In this document: positions 36,913 through 49,988 of the stretch, piece after piece
Numbering within the stretch: position 1 is the stretch's first letter
Layout of the letters: each line of letters begins with the position of its first letter
Assembly (NCBI RefSeq): GCF_003265325.1
Contig: NZ_QGNX01000004.1
Location: 62,001-126,000, forward strand
Direction of reading: 5' to 3'
From: Oceanibium sediminis
GTDB lineage: Bacteria; Pseudomonadota; Alphaproteobacteria; Rhodobacterales; Rhodobacteraceae
Length of the DNA stretch: 64,000 nucleotides
Made by a program: the position numbers and the translations under genes
The notes under the pieces: model-generated
Databases searched by the model: none
The model's input: the letters and a program-made list of their open reading frames with translations, nothing else
What the model was told of the DNA's origin: nothing

Positions 36913-36927
36913 GAACAAAACGTGAAA
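36913..36927 (-). promoter_or_regulatory. LexA-like site upstream of uvrA, one mismatch
   Basis: Read on the minus strand, TTTCACGTTTTGTTC is TTTC-N7-GTTC, one base from the alphaproteobacterial LexA box GTTC-N7-GTTC. It lies 68-82 bases before the uvrA start. uvrA is a classical SOS gene, so the site is plausible but weaker than the perfect box at 45457-45471. Confidence 0.4.
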
Positions 36928-37028
36928 ATATGCAATGTCCCCGTGGCGGGGCGGCGCGCTTCGGAAAACCGGCGCGGAGGCCCCGGGAAAGGCAGGAAAT
37001 TCCGGGCGCGCCGCTGCCGGCGATGGGC

Positions 37029-37652
37029 CTACTGGCCCAGGATCGCCGCCACGTAGTTGCGCGTCTCACGGTAGGGGGGCACGCCGTTGTAACGCTCCAC
37101 CGCCTCGGGGCCGGCGTTATAGGCCGCCAGCGCCAGCCGCCAGGAGCGGAACTTGCGGTACTGCGTCGCCAGGTAGCGCGCCCCGCCGTCCAGGTTCTGC
37201 CCCGGATCGCGCGGATCGACCCCAAGCGCGCGCGCCGTGCCCGGCATCAACTGCGCCAGGCCGATCGCCCCCTTGTGGGACACCGCCTTGGGGTTCCACC
37301 CGCTCTCCTGGTGGACGAGGGCGAGGAACAGGCTGACCGGCACCCCATGGCGCTGCGCCGCGGTCCGCGCGGCGGGGGCATGTGGGCTGTCGGTGCGCAC
37401 GCTTCGGGCCGTCGGGAACAGGCCGGGGCGATAACTCTCCAACGAGACACCGGCGGGCTCCGGCTCCTCCTTCAGGATCGTCGGCGTGCGCGGCACGTTC
37501 TTCAACCGCCCCTTGACGGGCCGCCGGATCAGCGACTGGTCGTAGGACGACAACGACGGCGTCCCGCCCAAAGGCCCTGCCACCGCCGGACCCTGTGACG
37601 CATCGGCCAGCGCAATGGCCGCCATCCCCGAAACGAAAAGCAGAAAACGCAT
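37029..37652 (-). CDS. lytic transglycosylase domain protein
   Basis: A 207-residue exported murein transglycosylase of the SLT family, which cleaves peptidoglycan to 1,6-anhydromuramyl products. ATG 37652 has GAGGAAG upstream. Residues 1-18 form the signal. The catalytic Glu is in [14 protein letters not shown], followed by [27 protein letters not shown] and the [16 protein letters not shown] motif of the fold. The anmK product acts on the anhydro sugars such enzymes release. It lies between uvrA and the divergent ssb. Confidence 0.92.
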   Translation of the reverse strand: MRFLLFVSGMAAIALADASQGPAVAGPLGGTPSLSSYDQSLIRRPVKGRLKNVPRTPTILKEEPEPAGVSLESYRPGLFPTARSVRTDSPHAPAARTAAQRHGVPVSLFLALVHQESGWNPKAVSHKGAIGLAQLMPGTARALGVDPRDPGQNLDGGARYLATQYRKFRSWRLALAAYNAGPEAVERYNGVPPYRETRNYVAAILGQ

Positions 37653-37838
37653 GACTTCCTCGAATACGCAAAGACTGACCCCGGCTTCTAGCCGAAAAAT
37701 CGCCACGGGTCACGCCTGTCGCGCCCAACGGAAAATCCGGCCCAACCCACCCCCGCGGTGTCGGAACCTCGGTTGGCACCGCCCCGGCAAAACCGTAAGG
37801 TCCGCGCAACGTCACAGATTCGAGCGGAGGACGCCACA

Positions 37839-38318
37839 ATGGCTGGCAGCGTGAACAAGGTCATTCTCATCGGCAACCTCGGGGCAGACCCCGAGGTGCG
37901 CACCTTTCAGAACGGCGGCAAGGTGTGCAACCTGCGCGTCGCCACGTCCGAGCGCTGGCGCGACCGCAATACCGGCGAAAACCGCGAGCGCACGGAATGG
38001 CACACCGTGGCCATCTTCAACGAGAAGCTCGCCGACCTCGCCCAGCAATACCTGCGCAAGGGCTCCAAGGTCTACCTCGAGGGCAAGCTCGAAACCCGCA
38101 AGTGGCAGGACCAGTCCGGCCAGGATCGCTACAGCACCGAAGTCGTGCTGCGTCCCTTCGCCGGGGAAATGACCTTCCTCGACTCCCCCGGCGGCCAGGG
38201 CGGTGGCCAGGGCGGCGGTGGCGGCTACGGTGGTGGCGGCTATGGCGGCGGTTCGGGCGGCGGCGCGCCGGCCCCCTCGGGCCCGCCCTCGGACATGGAT
38301 GACGACATCCCGTTCTGA
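37839..38318 (+). CDS. ssb: single-stranded DNA-binding protein
   Basis: Binds single-stranded DNA in replication, repair and recombination. The 159-residue protein has the OB-fold core beginning [20 protein letters not shown], a Gly-rich linker (residues about 118-148) and the acidic C-terminal tip DMDDDIPF that docks partner proteins. GCGGAGGACG lies upstream of ATG 37839, whereas the preceding in-frame ATG at 37758 has none. The paired-hairpin element follows it, then gyrA. Confidence 0.96.
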   Translation: MAGSVNKVILIGNLGADPEVRTFQNGGKVCNLRVATSERWRDRNTGENRERTEWHTVAIFNEKLADLAQQYLRKGSKVYLEGKLETRKWQDQSGQDRYSTEVVLRPFAGEMTFLDSPGGQGGGQGGGGGYGGGGYGGGSGGGAPAPSGPPSDMDDDIPF

Positions 38319-38330
38319 TCGCTTCCAAAG

Positions 38331-38367
38331 TCCCCGAAATATCCCGGGGTTTGGGGCAGCGCCCCAA
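38331..38367 (+). repeat. paired-hairpin intergenic element, copy 2
   Basis: After ssb, CCCCGAAATATCCCGGGG (38332-38349) forms a 5-bp stem, followed by TTGGGGC-AGC-GCCCCAA (38351-38367), a perfect 7-bp stem. The first hairpin matches copy 1 at 33561-33576 almost exactly. The second hairpin has different sequence but the same pairing. Confidence 0.65.
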
Positions 38368-38458
38368 TCGCACGAAGTGCCAGAAGGAATGCGCCGCAAG
38401 GCGCGCCGCGGAACCGCCGGCGGGGCGGCGGATTCTGCGCAAAGCGCACCGTCTTGCG

Positions 38459-38511
38459 TTGCGCTTACCCTGCCCGGCCGCTAGAGTTGCCCACAACAAT
38501 ATCTAGCGGCC
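38459..38511 (+). promoter_or_regulatory. gyrA promoter with overlapping 10-bp inverted repeat
   Basis: TTGCGC (38459-38464) and TAGAGT (38482-38487) are separated by 17 bases and form a moderate sigma-70-type promoter. A perfect inverted repeat, GGCCGCTAGA at 38476-38485 and TCTAGCGGCC at 38502-38511, brackets the -10 element and leader with a 16-base loop. It may be an operator or a 5' leader hairpin. gyrA starts 23 bases further on. Confidence 0.5.
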
Positions 38512-38533
38512 CGAACCCCGCAGAGGACAGGAT

Positions 38534-41335
<2,802 letters not shown>

Positions 41336-41342
41336 GGGGACA

Positions 41343-41360
41343 GGGGGCGGTTCGCCCCCT
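41343..41360 (+). terminator. hairpin after gyrA
   Basis: GGGGGCG-GTT-CGCCCCC followed by TTCCC, eight bases past the gyrA stop. The stem is strong but the T-run is weak, so termination may be partial before trmFO. Confidence 0.55.
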
Positions 41361-41394
41361 TCCCTCCGCCCGCGAAAGCGCTTAGATCAGCGCC

Positions 41395-42741
41395 ATGACA
41401 CACCCAATTCACATCATCGGCGGCGGCATGGCCGGATCCGAGGCGGCATGGCAGGCGGCAGAAGCCGGCGTGCCCGTCATCCTGCACGAAATGCGCCCCG
41501 TCACCGGCACCTTCGCGCATCAGACCGACTCGTTGGCTGAACTGGTCTGCTCGAACTCGTTCCGCTCGGACGACCATGAAAACAACGCCGTCGGCCTGCT
41601 GCATTGGGAAATGCGCGCGGCGAACGGGCTGATCATGGAAATGGCCGACGCCCACCAGCTGCCCGCCGGCGGCGCGCTGGCGGTGGACCGACACGCGTTT
41701 TCCGCCGATGTCACCGCGCGGCTTGAGGCGCACCCGCTGGTCACCATCGACCGGGCCGAGATTTCGGGCCTGCCCCCGGCGGAATGGGGCAACACGATCA
41801 TCGCGACCGGGCCGCTGACCTCGCCCGCGCTGGCGGAAGCGATCCGGGCCGAAACGGGCGAGGATGCGCTGGCCTTCTTCGACGCCATCGCCCCCATCGT
41901 TCACGCCGACAGCATCGACATGACCAAGGCGTGGTTCCAGTCCCGCTACGACAAGGGCGAGACGGAGGAGGACAGGACCGCCTACCTCAACTGCCCGATG
42001 AGCGAGGCGGATTACACCGCCTTCATCGACGCGATCCTCGCCGCCGAAACTGCCGCCTTCAAGGAAGGCGAAACGGACACCCCCTATTTCGAGGGCTGCC
42101 TGCCGATCGAGGTGATGGCCTCGCGCGGGCGCGAAACCCTGCGCTTTGGCCCGATGAAGCCGGTGGGGCTGACCAACCCCCATGATCCGCAGACGAAACC
42201 CCATGCGATCGTGCAACTTCGCCGCGATAACGCATTGGGAACGCTGTATAATATCGTCGGCTTCCAGACCAAGATGAAATACGGCGCCCAGGCCAGCGTG
42301 CTGCGCCTGATCCCGGGGTTGGAGGACGCGGTCTTCGCGCGGCTTGGCGGGATCCACCGCAACACCTTCCTCAACTCTCCCTTGCTGCTGGACGAGGGGA
42401 TGCGCCTGAAATCGCGCCCCGACCTGCGTTTTGCCGGGCAGATCACCGGGGTGGAGGGATACGTCGAAAGCGCCGCGATGGGGCTGCTCGCCGGGCGCAT
42501 GGCCGCGGCACAGGCGAAGGGCCAGGCCCTGCCCCCGCCGCCCAACACCACGGCCATGGGCGCGCTGATCACCCACATCACCGGCGGCGCGGAAGCCAAG
42601 ACCTTCCAGCCGATGAACGTGAACTTCGGGCTGTTCCCGCCGCTGGCGGACGTGCGCGGCGGGCGGCGTGGCCGCAAGGAACGCTACCGCGCCTACACCG
42701 AGCGCGCGAAGCAGGACTACACCGCCTGGCTGGCCGCCTAG
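41395..42741 (+). CDS. trmFO: methylenetetrahydrofolate-tRNA-(uracil-5-)-methyltransferase
   Basis: Forms ribothymidine-54 in tRNA using methylenetetrahydrofolate and FAD. The 448-residue protein begins with the FAD-binding [19 protein letters not shown] motif and has [11 protein letters not shown] and [10 protein letters not shown], which hold the two functional cysteines, and the C-terminal [17 protein letters not shown]. Folate-dependent TrmFO replaces SAM-dependent TrmA in this lineage. It is the gene after gyrA, with the ATG set 60 bases downstream. Confidence 0.95.
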   Translation: MTHPIHIIGGGMAGSEAAWQAAEAGVPVILHEMRPVTGTFAHQTDSLAELVCSNSFRSDDHENNAVGLLHWEMRAANGLIMEMADAHQLPAGGALAVDRHAFSADVTARLEAHPLVTIDRAEISGLPPAEWGNTIIATGPLTSPALAEAIRAETGEDALAFFDAIAPIVHADSIDMTKAWFQSRYDKGETEEDRTAYLNCPMSEADYTAFIDAILAAETAAFKEGETDTPYFEGCLPIEVMASRGRETLRFGPMKPVGLTNPHDPQTKPHAIVQLRRDNALGTLYNIVGFQTKMKYGAQASVLRLIPGLEDAVFARLGGIHRNTFLNSPLLLDEGMRLKSRPDLRFAGQITGVEGYVESAAMGLLAGRMAAAQAKGQALPPPPNTTAMGALITHITGGAEAKTFQPMNVNFGLFPPLADVRGGRRGRKERYRAYTERAKQDYTAWLAA

Positions 42742-42784
42742 ACGCCCCGCCCTCACCCCGTTATCCTTGGGGCTGGAGGGGTAT

Positions 42785-43405
42785 ATGACTGTAGTGAAAA
42801 CGTTTCTCGACAAGGTTTACGACGTCGACGGCGGCGAGGAGACCCGCGCGCTGTACGACGAATGGGCGGACACTTACGACGAAGAGGTGGACGCCAACGG
42901 CTACGCCACCCCCGCGCGCGCAGCGGCGGCGCTAAGGGCGCACGCCATCGACCGCTCGGCGCCGCTGCTGGATATCGGATGCGGCACGGGGATTTCGGGC
43001 GACGCGCTGGCGGACGCCGGATTCACCACGATCGACGGGTGCGACTTCTCGGACGAGATGCTCAAGAAGGCTGAAGAAACAGGGGCTTACAGAACGTTGT
43101 TCAAAACGGATCTGAGCCTGCCCCTGCAGTTCAAGGATGGCGCCTACACGTTGATCTCGGCCATTGGCGTGCTCAATCCGGGCCACGGCCCGGCGGAGGT
43201 GCTGGACCAGATCCTCGCCAAGCTGCCGCGCGGCGGGCTGGTCGTGTTCTCGCTGAACGATCACGCGATGGCCGATGGCAGTTACGAGGGGCGGCTGAAC
43301 GAAAGCCTCGACTCCGGCTACGCAACGCTGCTGTTTCGCGAGTACGGACCGCATCTGCCGAAGATAGACCTGAATTCCACGGTCTACGTTCTGGAAAAGA
43401 ACTGA
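42785..43405 (+). CDS. class I SAM-dependent methyltransferase
   Basis: A 206-residue methyltransferase of unknown substrate. Motif I LLDIGCGTGISGDALADAG (residues about 60-78) binds SAM, and DGCDFSDEMLKKAEE follows as the second strand acidic region. The N-terminal segment (FLDKVYDVDGGEETRALYDEWADTYDEEV) is shared with a family of bacterial methyltransferases annotated only generically. GGAGGGG lies before ATG 42785. It is 43 bases after trmFO and five before gluQRS, so these are probably co-transcribed. Confidence 0.88.
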   Translation: MTVVKTFLDKVYDVDGGEETRALYDEWADTYDEEVDANGYATPARAAAALRAHAIDRSAPLLDIGCGTGISGDALADAGFTTIDGCDFSDEMLKKAEETGAYRTLFKTDLSLPLQFKDGAYTLISAIGVLNPGHGPAEVLDQILAKLPRGGLVVFSLNDHAMADGSYEGRLNESLDSGYATLLFREYGPHLPKIDLNSTVYVLEKN

Positions 43406-43410
43406 GGCGA

Positions 43411-44253
43411 ATGATCACGCGATTTGCGCCCTCACCCACGGGGCCGCTGCATCTTGGCCATGCCTACTCGGCCCTGCTGGCCCATGACATGGCGCGCGCG
43501 GCAGGGGGGCGGTTCCTGCTCAGGATCGAGGATATCGACCGATCCCGCGCCCGCCCCGAGTGGGAGGCGCTGATCCTGGAAGACCTGCACTGGCTCGGCC
43601 TCAGCTGGCCCGAGCCGGTGATGCGCCAGTCGGACCGGCAGGCGGCCTATGACGCCGCGCTTGCCACGCTCTGGGCGCAGGGGCTGCTGTATCCGTGCAA
43701 CTGCAACCGGCGCGACATTGCCGCCGCCGCCAGCGCCCCGCAGGAAGGCGCGCCCGTGCAGGGGCCCGACGGGCTGGTCTATCCCGGAACCTGCCGCGCC
43801 CTGCCGCGCCCCGGCACGATGCCCGAAGGGGTGGCCCTGCGGCTCGACATGGCGAAGGCGCTTGGCAAGGTGGATCGCCTCGGGTTTCGGGAAACCGGCG
43901 CGCGCCATCGCGGCGCTGTCCCGCTCGACCGGGACCAGCTGATCGCCGGGGTCGGGGACGTGGTGCTGGCGCGCAGGGGCATGGGCACGTCCTACCACCT
44001 TTCGGTCGTGGTCGATGACGGCGCGCAAGAAATTACCTGCGTCGTGCGCGGCGAGGACCTGTTCGAGGCGACGGCGATCCACGTGGTCCTCCAGACCCTG
44101 CTCGGCCTGCCGACGCCCGTCTATCACCACCATCGGCTGATCCGCGACGAACAAGGCAAACGCCTTGCAAAACGCGACGACGCGCGCGCCCTGCGCCTTT
44201 ACCGCGAGGCAGGCAAGACACCGGCGGACATCCGCGCGATGGTCGGCCTATAG
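43411..44253 (+). CDS. gluQRS: glutamyl-Q tRNA(Asp) synthetase
   Basis: Attaches glutamate to queuosine in the anticodon of tRNA-Asp. The 280-residue protein resembles the catalytic half of GluRS but lacks the anticodon-binding domain. It has [20 protein letters not shown], the zinc-binding CNCNRRDI with a later CR, and the [13 protein letters not shown] loop in place of KMSKS. Its stop directly abuts the convergent hisI stop (CTATAG). It probably belongs to the trmFO unit, all tRNA-related. Confidence 0.93.
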   Translation: MITRFAPSPTGPLHLGHAYSALLAHDMARAAGGRFLLRIEDIDRSRARPEWEALILEDLHWLGLSWPEPVMRQSDRQAAYDAALATLWAQGLLYPCNCNRRDIAAAASAPQEGAPVQGPDGLVYPGTCRALPRPGTMPEGVALRLDMAKALGKVDRLGFRETGARHRGAVPLDRDQLIAGVGDVVLARRGMGTSYHLSVVVDDGAQEITCVVRGEDLFEATAIHVVLQTLLGLPTPVYHHHRLIRDEQGKRLAKRDDARALRLYREAGKTPADIRAMVGL

Positions 44254-44607
44254 CGGGTCCGAGGTGATCCGCTCCTGCCCGTCGACGATATCGGTGTAAA
44301 AGCAGCTGCGCCGGTTGGTGTGACAGGCCGGGCCGGACTGGTCGACCTGCAGCAACAGGCAATCCCGGTCGCAATCGACCGACAGCCGCACCAACTTCTG
44401 CACATGGCCCGACGTCGCCCCCTTGCGCCACAATTCCTGGCGCGAGCGTGACCAATAGGTGACCTGCCCGCTGCCCAGCGTCTCGGCCAAGCTGGCGCGG
44501 TTCATCCACGCCATCATCAGCACCTCGCCGGTCTGGTGGTCCTGCGCGATGGCCGGAAGAAGGCCCGCGTCGGTCCATTTCAGTGTGTCTGCGTCGAAGC
44601 GCTGCAT
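44248..44607 (-). CDS. hisI: phosphoribosyl-AMP cyclohydrolase
   Basis: Third step of histidine synthesis, opening the purine ring of phosphoribosyl-AMP. The 119-residue single-domain protein has the metal and substrate motifs [41 protein letters not shown] and [10 protein letters not shown], with all conserved cysteines. It is a stand-alone HisI without a HisE fusion, as in most alphaproteobacteria. The start is at 44607, with GAGGG directly before the ATG. Confidence 0.96.
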   Translation of the reverse strand: MQRFDADTLKWTDAGLLPAIAQDHQTGEVLMMAWMNRASLAETLGSGQVTYWSRSRQELWRKGATSGHVQKLVRLSVDCDRDCLLLQVDQSGPACHTNRRSCFYTDIVDGQERITSDPL

Positions 44608-44685
44608 CCCTCGGCCCTGCCTTTTCGTTTCTGCCAGAAGGCACTACATATACCGCAAATGTGTCGAGGAAAACCGGGGGCGGCG

Positions 44686-45135
44686 ATGAGCGGCGAAGCG
44701 GATCTGATCAAGCTTTATTCGCAGCGGATACTGGCGTTGTCCGCCGATATCCCGCACCAGGCCCCGCTTGCCTTGCCGCAGGCCGAGGCTAAGAAACGCT
44801 CTCCGCTCTGCGGCTCCACCGTGTCGGTGGCGCTGTCGCTGAAGGACGGGCGGATTTCGGAATACGCGCAGGACGTGAAGGCCTGCGCGCTTGGCCAGGC
44901 CTCGGCGGCGATTTCCGGCGCGGTCATCATCGGCCTGACCCGGGACGAGGTGGCCCGTGGCCGCGACCAGCTGAAAGCGATGCTGAAATCCGGCGGACCG
45001 GTGCCGGATGCGCCCTTCGACGGGTTCGAGGTGCTGGAGCCCGCGCGCGATTACAAGAACCGCCACGCGTCCATCATGCTGACGCTCGACGCGACGCTGG
45101 ATGCCTTCGACAAGGCGCTGGAAGCGGCCGCCTGA
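44686..45135 (+). CDS. NifU-like iron-sulfur scaffold protein lacking the third cysteine
   Basis: A 149-residue protein of the IscU/NifU-N family, which serves as scaffold for cluster transfer. Cys42 (PLCGSTV) and Cys67 (KACALGQAS) match the first two ligands. The third ligand position is Ala128 in ARDYKNRHASIML, where IscU has a cysteine and SufU a KC pair, so canonical cluster assembly is not possible. The same substitution, as I recall, recurs in Rhodobacterales homologues. ATG 44686 lies 78 bases after the divergent hisI start. Function may be in transfer or zinc binding rather than assembly. Confidence 0.88.
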   Translation: MSGEADLIKLYSQRILALSADIPHQAPLALPQAEAKKRSPLCGSTVSVALSLKDGRISEYAQDVKACALGQASAAISGAVIIGLTRDEVARGRDQLKAMLKSGGPVPDAPFDGFEVLEPARDYKNRHASIMLTLDATLDAFDKALEAAA

Positions 45136-45140
45136 GCAAC

Positions 45141-45172
45141 AAAAAAGCGCCGCGACCCAAGGGGCGCGGCGC
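45141..45172 (-). terminator. strong intrinsic terminator of the LexA-box small-protein unit
   Basis: Read on the minus strand, a GC-rich stem (GCGCCGCG / CGCGGCGC with an inner CCC/GGG) ends in TTTTTT. There is no T-run on the plus strand, so it serves a minus-strand transcript. It sits 105 bases after the small gene's stop at 45278. It also lies just after the NifU-like gene on the plus strand. Confidence 0.85.
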
Positions 45173-45277
45173 GTAGGTGGCGTCACATCTGGAAAAGCGC
45201 ACCCGCAGGCAGGAGCGGGTATAAGAGGGGGTCGTCAGGCAGTACGACCCGTTTCGCGCAGACGGTCCGCAGGCAAC

Positions 45278-45397
45278 TCAACCGAGACCGGGAACACTCA
45301 GACCCACAAGGACCATCACACAGATCGCGGCCAGTCCGATCGCGTCGCCAAGAAGGGCGCCGAAACGGCTCGGAGTCTTGATCGGATGCGGTGTCAT
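45278..45397 (-). CDS. 39-residue single-helix membrane protein behind a LexA-type box
   Basis: A 39-codon gene absent from any longer frame. The predicted peptide has a short basic N-terminus (MTPHPIKTPSRFGALLGDA) and one hydrophobic helix (about residues 14-37, ending GLSVPGLG). AAAGGA lies seven bases before the ATG. A perfect GTTC-N7-GTTC box is 60-74 bases upstream and abuts TTGACG. A strong intrinsic terminator follows on the same strand. The set makes an independent transcription unit. The size and topology recall SidA, the 29-residue SOS-induced division inhibitor of Caulobacter, but there is no demonstrated homology. It could also be a different membrane peptide or an sRNA with a spurious frame. 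Confidence 0.6.
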   Translation of the reverse strand: MTPHPIKTPSRFGALLGDAIGLAAICVMVLVGLSVPGLG

Positions 45398-45456
45398 GGC
45401 AGGTCCTTTCGCTCTCGTGTTAGCGTTATGTTCTCCTGTTCTTAATCTTTCGTCAA

Positions 45457-45471
45457 GAACTTTAGGAGAAC
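45457..45471 (-). promoter_or_regulatory. candidate LexA box
   Basis: On the minus strand GTTCTCCTAAAGTTC is a perfect GTTC-N7-GTTC, the consensus LexA site of alphaproteobacteria. It abuts TTGACG (45456-45451), which would be the -35 of the small-protein promoter; the -10 is poorly defined. A further GTTC lies eight bases upstream with spacing N6, and a GAAC-N4-GAAC pair lies downstream on the same strand. Confidence 0.65.
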
Positions 45472-45522
45472 ATTTGAGAACAAAGTGAGACTCGCCGTGA
45501 ATACAAGGACTTACCCGGGCCC

Positions 45523-47628
45523 CTAGCCCACCGACAGCAGCCGGATCGCGCGATCCGCCTCCATCAGGTAGAGCGCAGTGCGGATCGCCTTGCCCCGTGG
45601 CGCGCTCAGGTCCGGGTCATGGGACAGATAGGCGCGCGCGTCGTTCTGAGCGGTCGCCATCAGGTCCGCCTGGCGTTCGAGATCCGCGATCCTGAAGCGC
45701 GGCAAGCCCGATTGCGCCACCCCCAGGACATCGCCCGCGCCACGCAGGCGCAGGTCTTCCTCGGCGATGCGAAAGCCGTCTTCGGTTTCGCGCATGATCT
45801 CAAGCCGGGCTTGCGCGCCGGGGGTCAGCGGGCTGGAGTACATCAGGAGGCAGGTCGATTTTTCCGCCCCGCGCCCGACGCGACCACGCAACTGGTGCAA
45901 CTGGGCCAGGCCGAACCCCTCGGCCCCTTCGATCACCATGATGGAGGCTTCGGGCACGTTCACCCCGACCTCGATCACGGTGGTCGCCACCAGCACCTGC
46001 GTGCGCCCGGCGACGAAATCGGCCATCGCGGCATCCTTCTCGGCGGGGGGCATCTGGCCGTGCACCATCCCGACCGCCGCGTCGCCCAGGGCCGCGCGCA
46101 GGGTCTTGAATCGCGCCTCTGCCGCGGTGGCGCTGATGACTTCGGATTCCTCGACCAGCGGACAGACCCAGTAGGCCCGCCGCCCCGCGGCCACCGCGGC
46201 GCGCAGGCGTGCGACCACCGCGTCCAGCCGCTCGGCGGAAATCAGCGCCGTGTCCACCGGCTTGCGCCCGGGGGGCTTCTCGTCCAGCACCGACAGGTCC
46301 ATGTCGCCATATTGCGACAGCGCCAGCGAGCGCGGGATCGGCGTCGCGGTCATGACCAGCAGGTCCACCAGCGCCCCCTTGGCGCTGAGGTCCATGCGCT
46401 GGCGCACGCCGAAGCGGTGCTGTTCGTCCACGATCGCAAGGCGCAGGTCATGGAACAGGACGTCGCCCTGGAACAGCGCGTGGGTGCCGAGCAGGATGTC
46501 GACCTGCCCCGCCGCCAGCGCGCTCAGCTTCCGGGCCCGGTCGGCCCCCTTGTCGCGCCCGGTCAGAAGGGCGACGCGCACGCCCGCATCCGCGGCCAGC
46601 GGGGCCAGCGCCTCGTGATGCTGGCGGGCCAGGATCTCGGTCGGGGCCATCAGCGCCGCCTGCCCGCCCGCCTCCACCGCCGCGAGCATGGCGAGCAGCG
46701 CAACCAGCGTCTTTCCCGAGCCGACATCGCCCTGCAACAGGCGGTTCATGCGCCGTGTCGCGGCCATGTCGGCGGTGATATCGGCCACCGCCCGGTCCTG
46801 TGCGCCCGTCGCGCTGTAGGGCAAGGCGGCGCGCACCTTCTCCTGCAACGCCCCGGTGCCGACCGTCGCGCGGCCCTTGCGGCGGCGCGCGGTCGCGCGC
46901 GCCAGCGCCAGGGTCACCTGGTGCACGAACACCTCGTCATAGGCCAGGCGCCGGCGCGCCTTGTCCTGAAGCGACAGCGCCGCCGTGTCCTGAGGTTCAT
47001 GCGCGGAAACCACCGCATCCCGCCATGCGGGCCACCCCTCGCGAGCGAGAAGCGTCGGATCGATCCATTCCGAAAGCTCCGGCGCAAGGGCAACGGCGGC
47101 GGCGGCGGCCTTGCTGATCGCCTTTTGCGTCAGCCCCTGCGTCAGGGGATAGACCGGCTCGAACGCGGGTAGTGTTTCCGCCTCGTCCACACTCAGGATG
47201 TAGTCGGGGTGCGCCATCTGCGCGCGCCCGTCGAAGATTTCCACCCGCCCGGAGATCAGCCGACGCTCACCCGAGGGTAGCTGCCGGCGCAGCCAATCCT
47301 CGCGCGCGTGGAAGAAGACCAGCTCGAACTCCGTCGCGCTGTCGGTGACGAAGATGCGATAGGGGCGGCCCTTGCGCTGGGGCGGCTGGTGCAGGCCGAC
47401 CGTCACCTCCACCGTGACCACGCCGGGCAGCGGCGCGCCGGTGATCGTGGCGCGCCGGGTCCGGTCGATCACGGCATTGGGCAGCGTGAAGCACAGGTCG
47501 CGCGGCCGGGTGATCTGCATCCGCTCAAGCAGGTCAGCGGATTTCGGGCCGATGCCCGGTAACTTCGTCAGTTCACCGAACAGCGGGAACAGGATTTCCG
47601 GGCGATGGGGCGGATGCGCGGCCGTCAT
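45523..47628 (-). CDS. recG: ATP-dependent DNA helicase RecG
   Basis: Branch-migrates stalled forks and Holliday structures. The 701-residue protein has the N-terminal wedge/OB region, Walker A GDVGSGKTLVALLAM near residue 300, the DEQH box VDEQHRFGVRQR, and the motif VI segment QLRGRVGRG. Start ATG 47628 is in a MTAAHPPHRPEILFP context. It lies 33 bases downstream of ligA on the same strand, suggesting a ligA-recG pair. Confidence 0.96.
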   Translation of the reverse strand: MTAAHPPHRPEILFPLFGELTKLPGIGPKSADLLERMQITRPRDLCFTLPNAVIDRTRRATITGAPLPGVVTVEVTVGLHQPPQRKGRPYRIFVTDSATEFELVFFHAREDWLRRQLPSGERRLISGRVEIFDGRAQMAHPDYILSVDEAETLPAFEPVYPLTQGLTQKAISKAAAAAVALAPELSEWIDPTLLAREGWPAWRDAVVSAHEPQDTAALSLQDKARRRLAYDEVFVHQVTLALARATARRRKGRATVGTGALQEKVRAALPYSATGAQDRAVADITADMAATRRMNRLLQGDVGSGKTLVALLAMLAAVEAGGQAALMAPTEILARQHHEALAPLAADAGVRVALLTGRDKGADRARKLSALAAGQVDILLGTHALFQGDVLFHDLRLAIVDEQHRFGVRQRMDLSAKGALVDLLVMTATPIPRSLALSQYGDMDLSVLDEKPPGRKPVDTALISAERLDAVVARLRAAVAAGRRAYWVCPLVEESEVISATAAEARFKTLRAALGDAAVGMVHGQMPPAEKDAAMADFVAGRTQVLVATTVIEVGVNVPEASIMVIEGAEGFGLAQLHQLRGRVGRGAEKSTCLLMYSSPLTPGAQARLEIMRETEDGFRIAEEDLRLRGAGDVLGVAQSGLPRFRIADLERQADLMATAQNDARAYLSHDPDLSAPRGKAIRTALYLMEADRAIRLLSVG

Positions 47629-47661
47629 GCGAACAGCATGACCACGAGAGCACCGCCGGGA

Positions 47662-49950
<2,289 letters not shown>

Positions 49951-49988
49951 TTATGCGGTGGCCGGACGTTTATCCAGTGCGAAAAACG

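Noticed and set aside
45101-45445. A 114-codon plus-strand frame overlapping the end of the NifU-like gene
   Set aside because: It is Arg/Thr/Ser-rich, lacks a ribosome site and runs through a terminator. The opposite strand has the better supported small gene.
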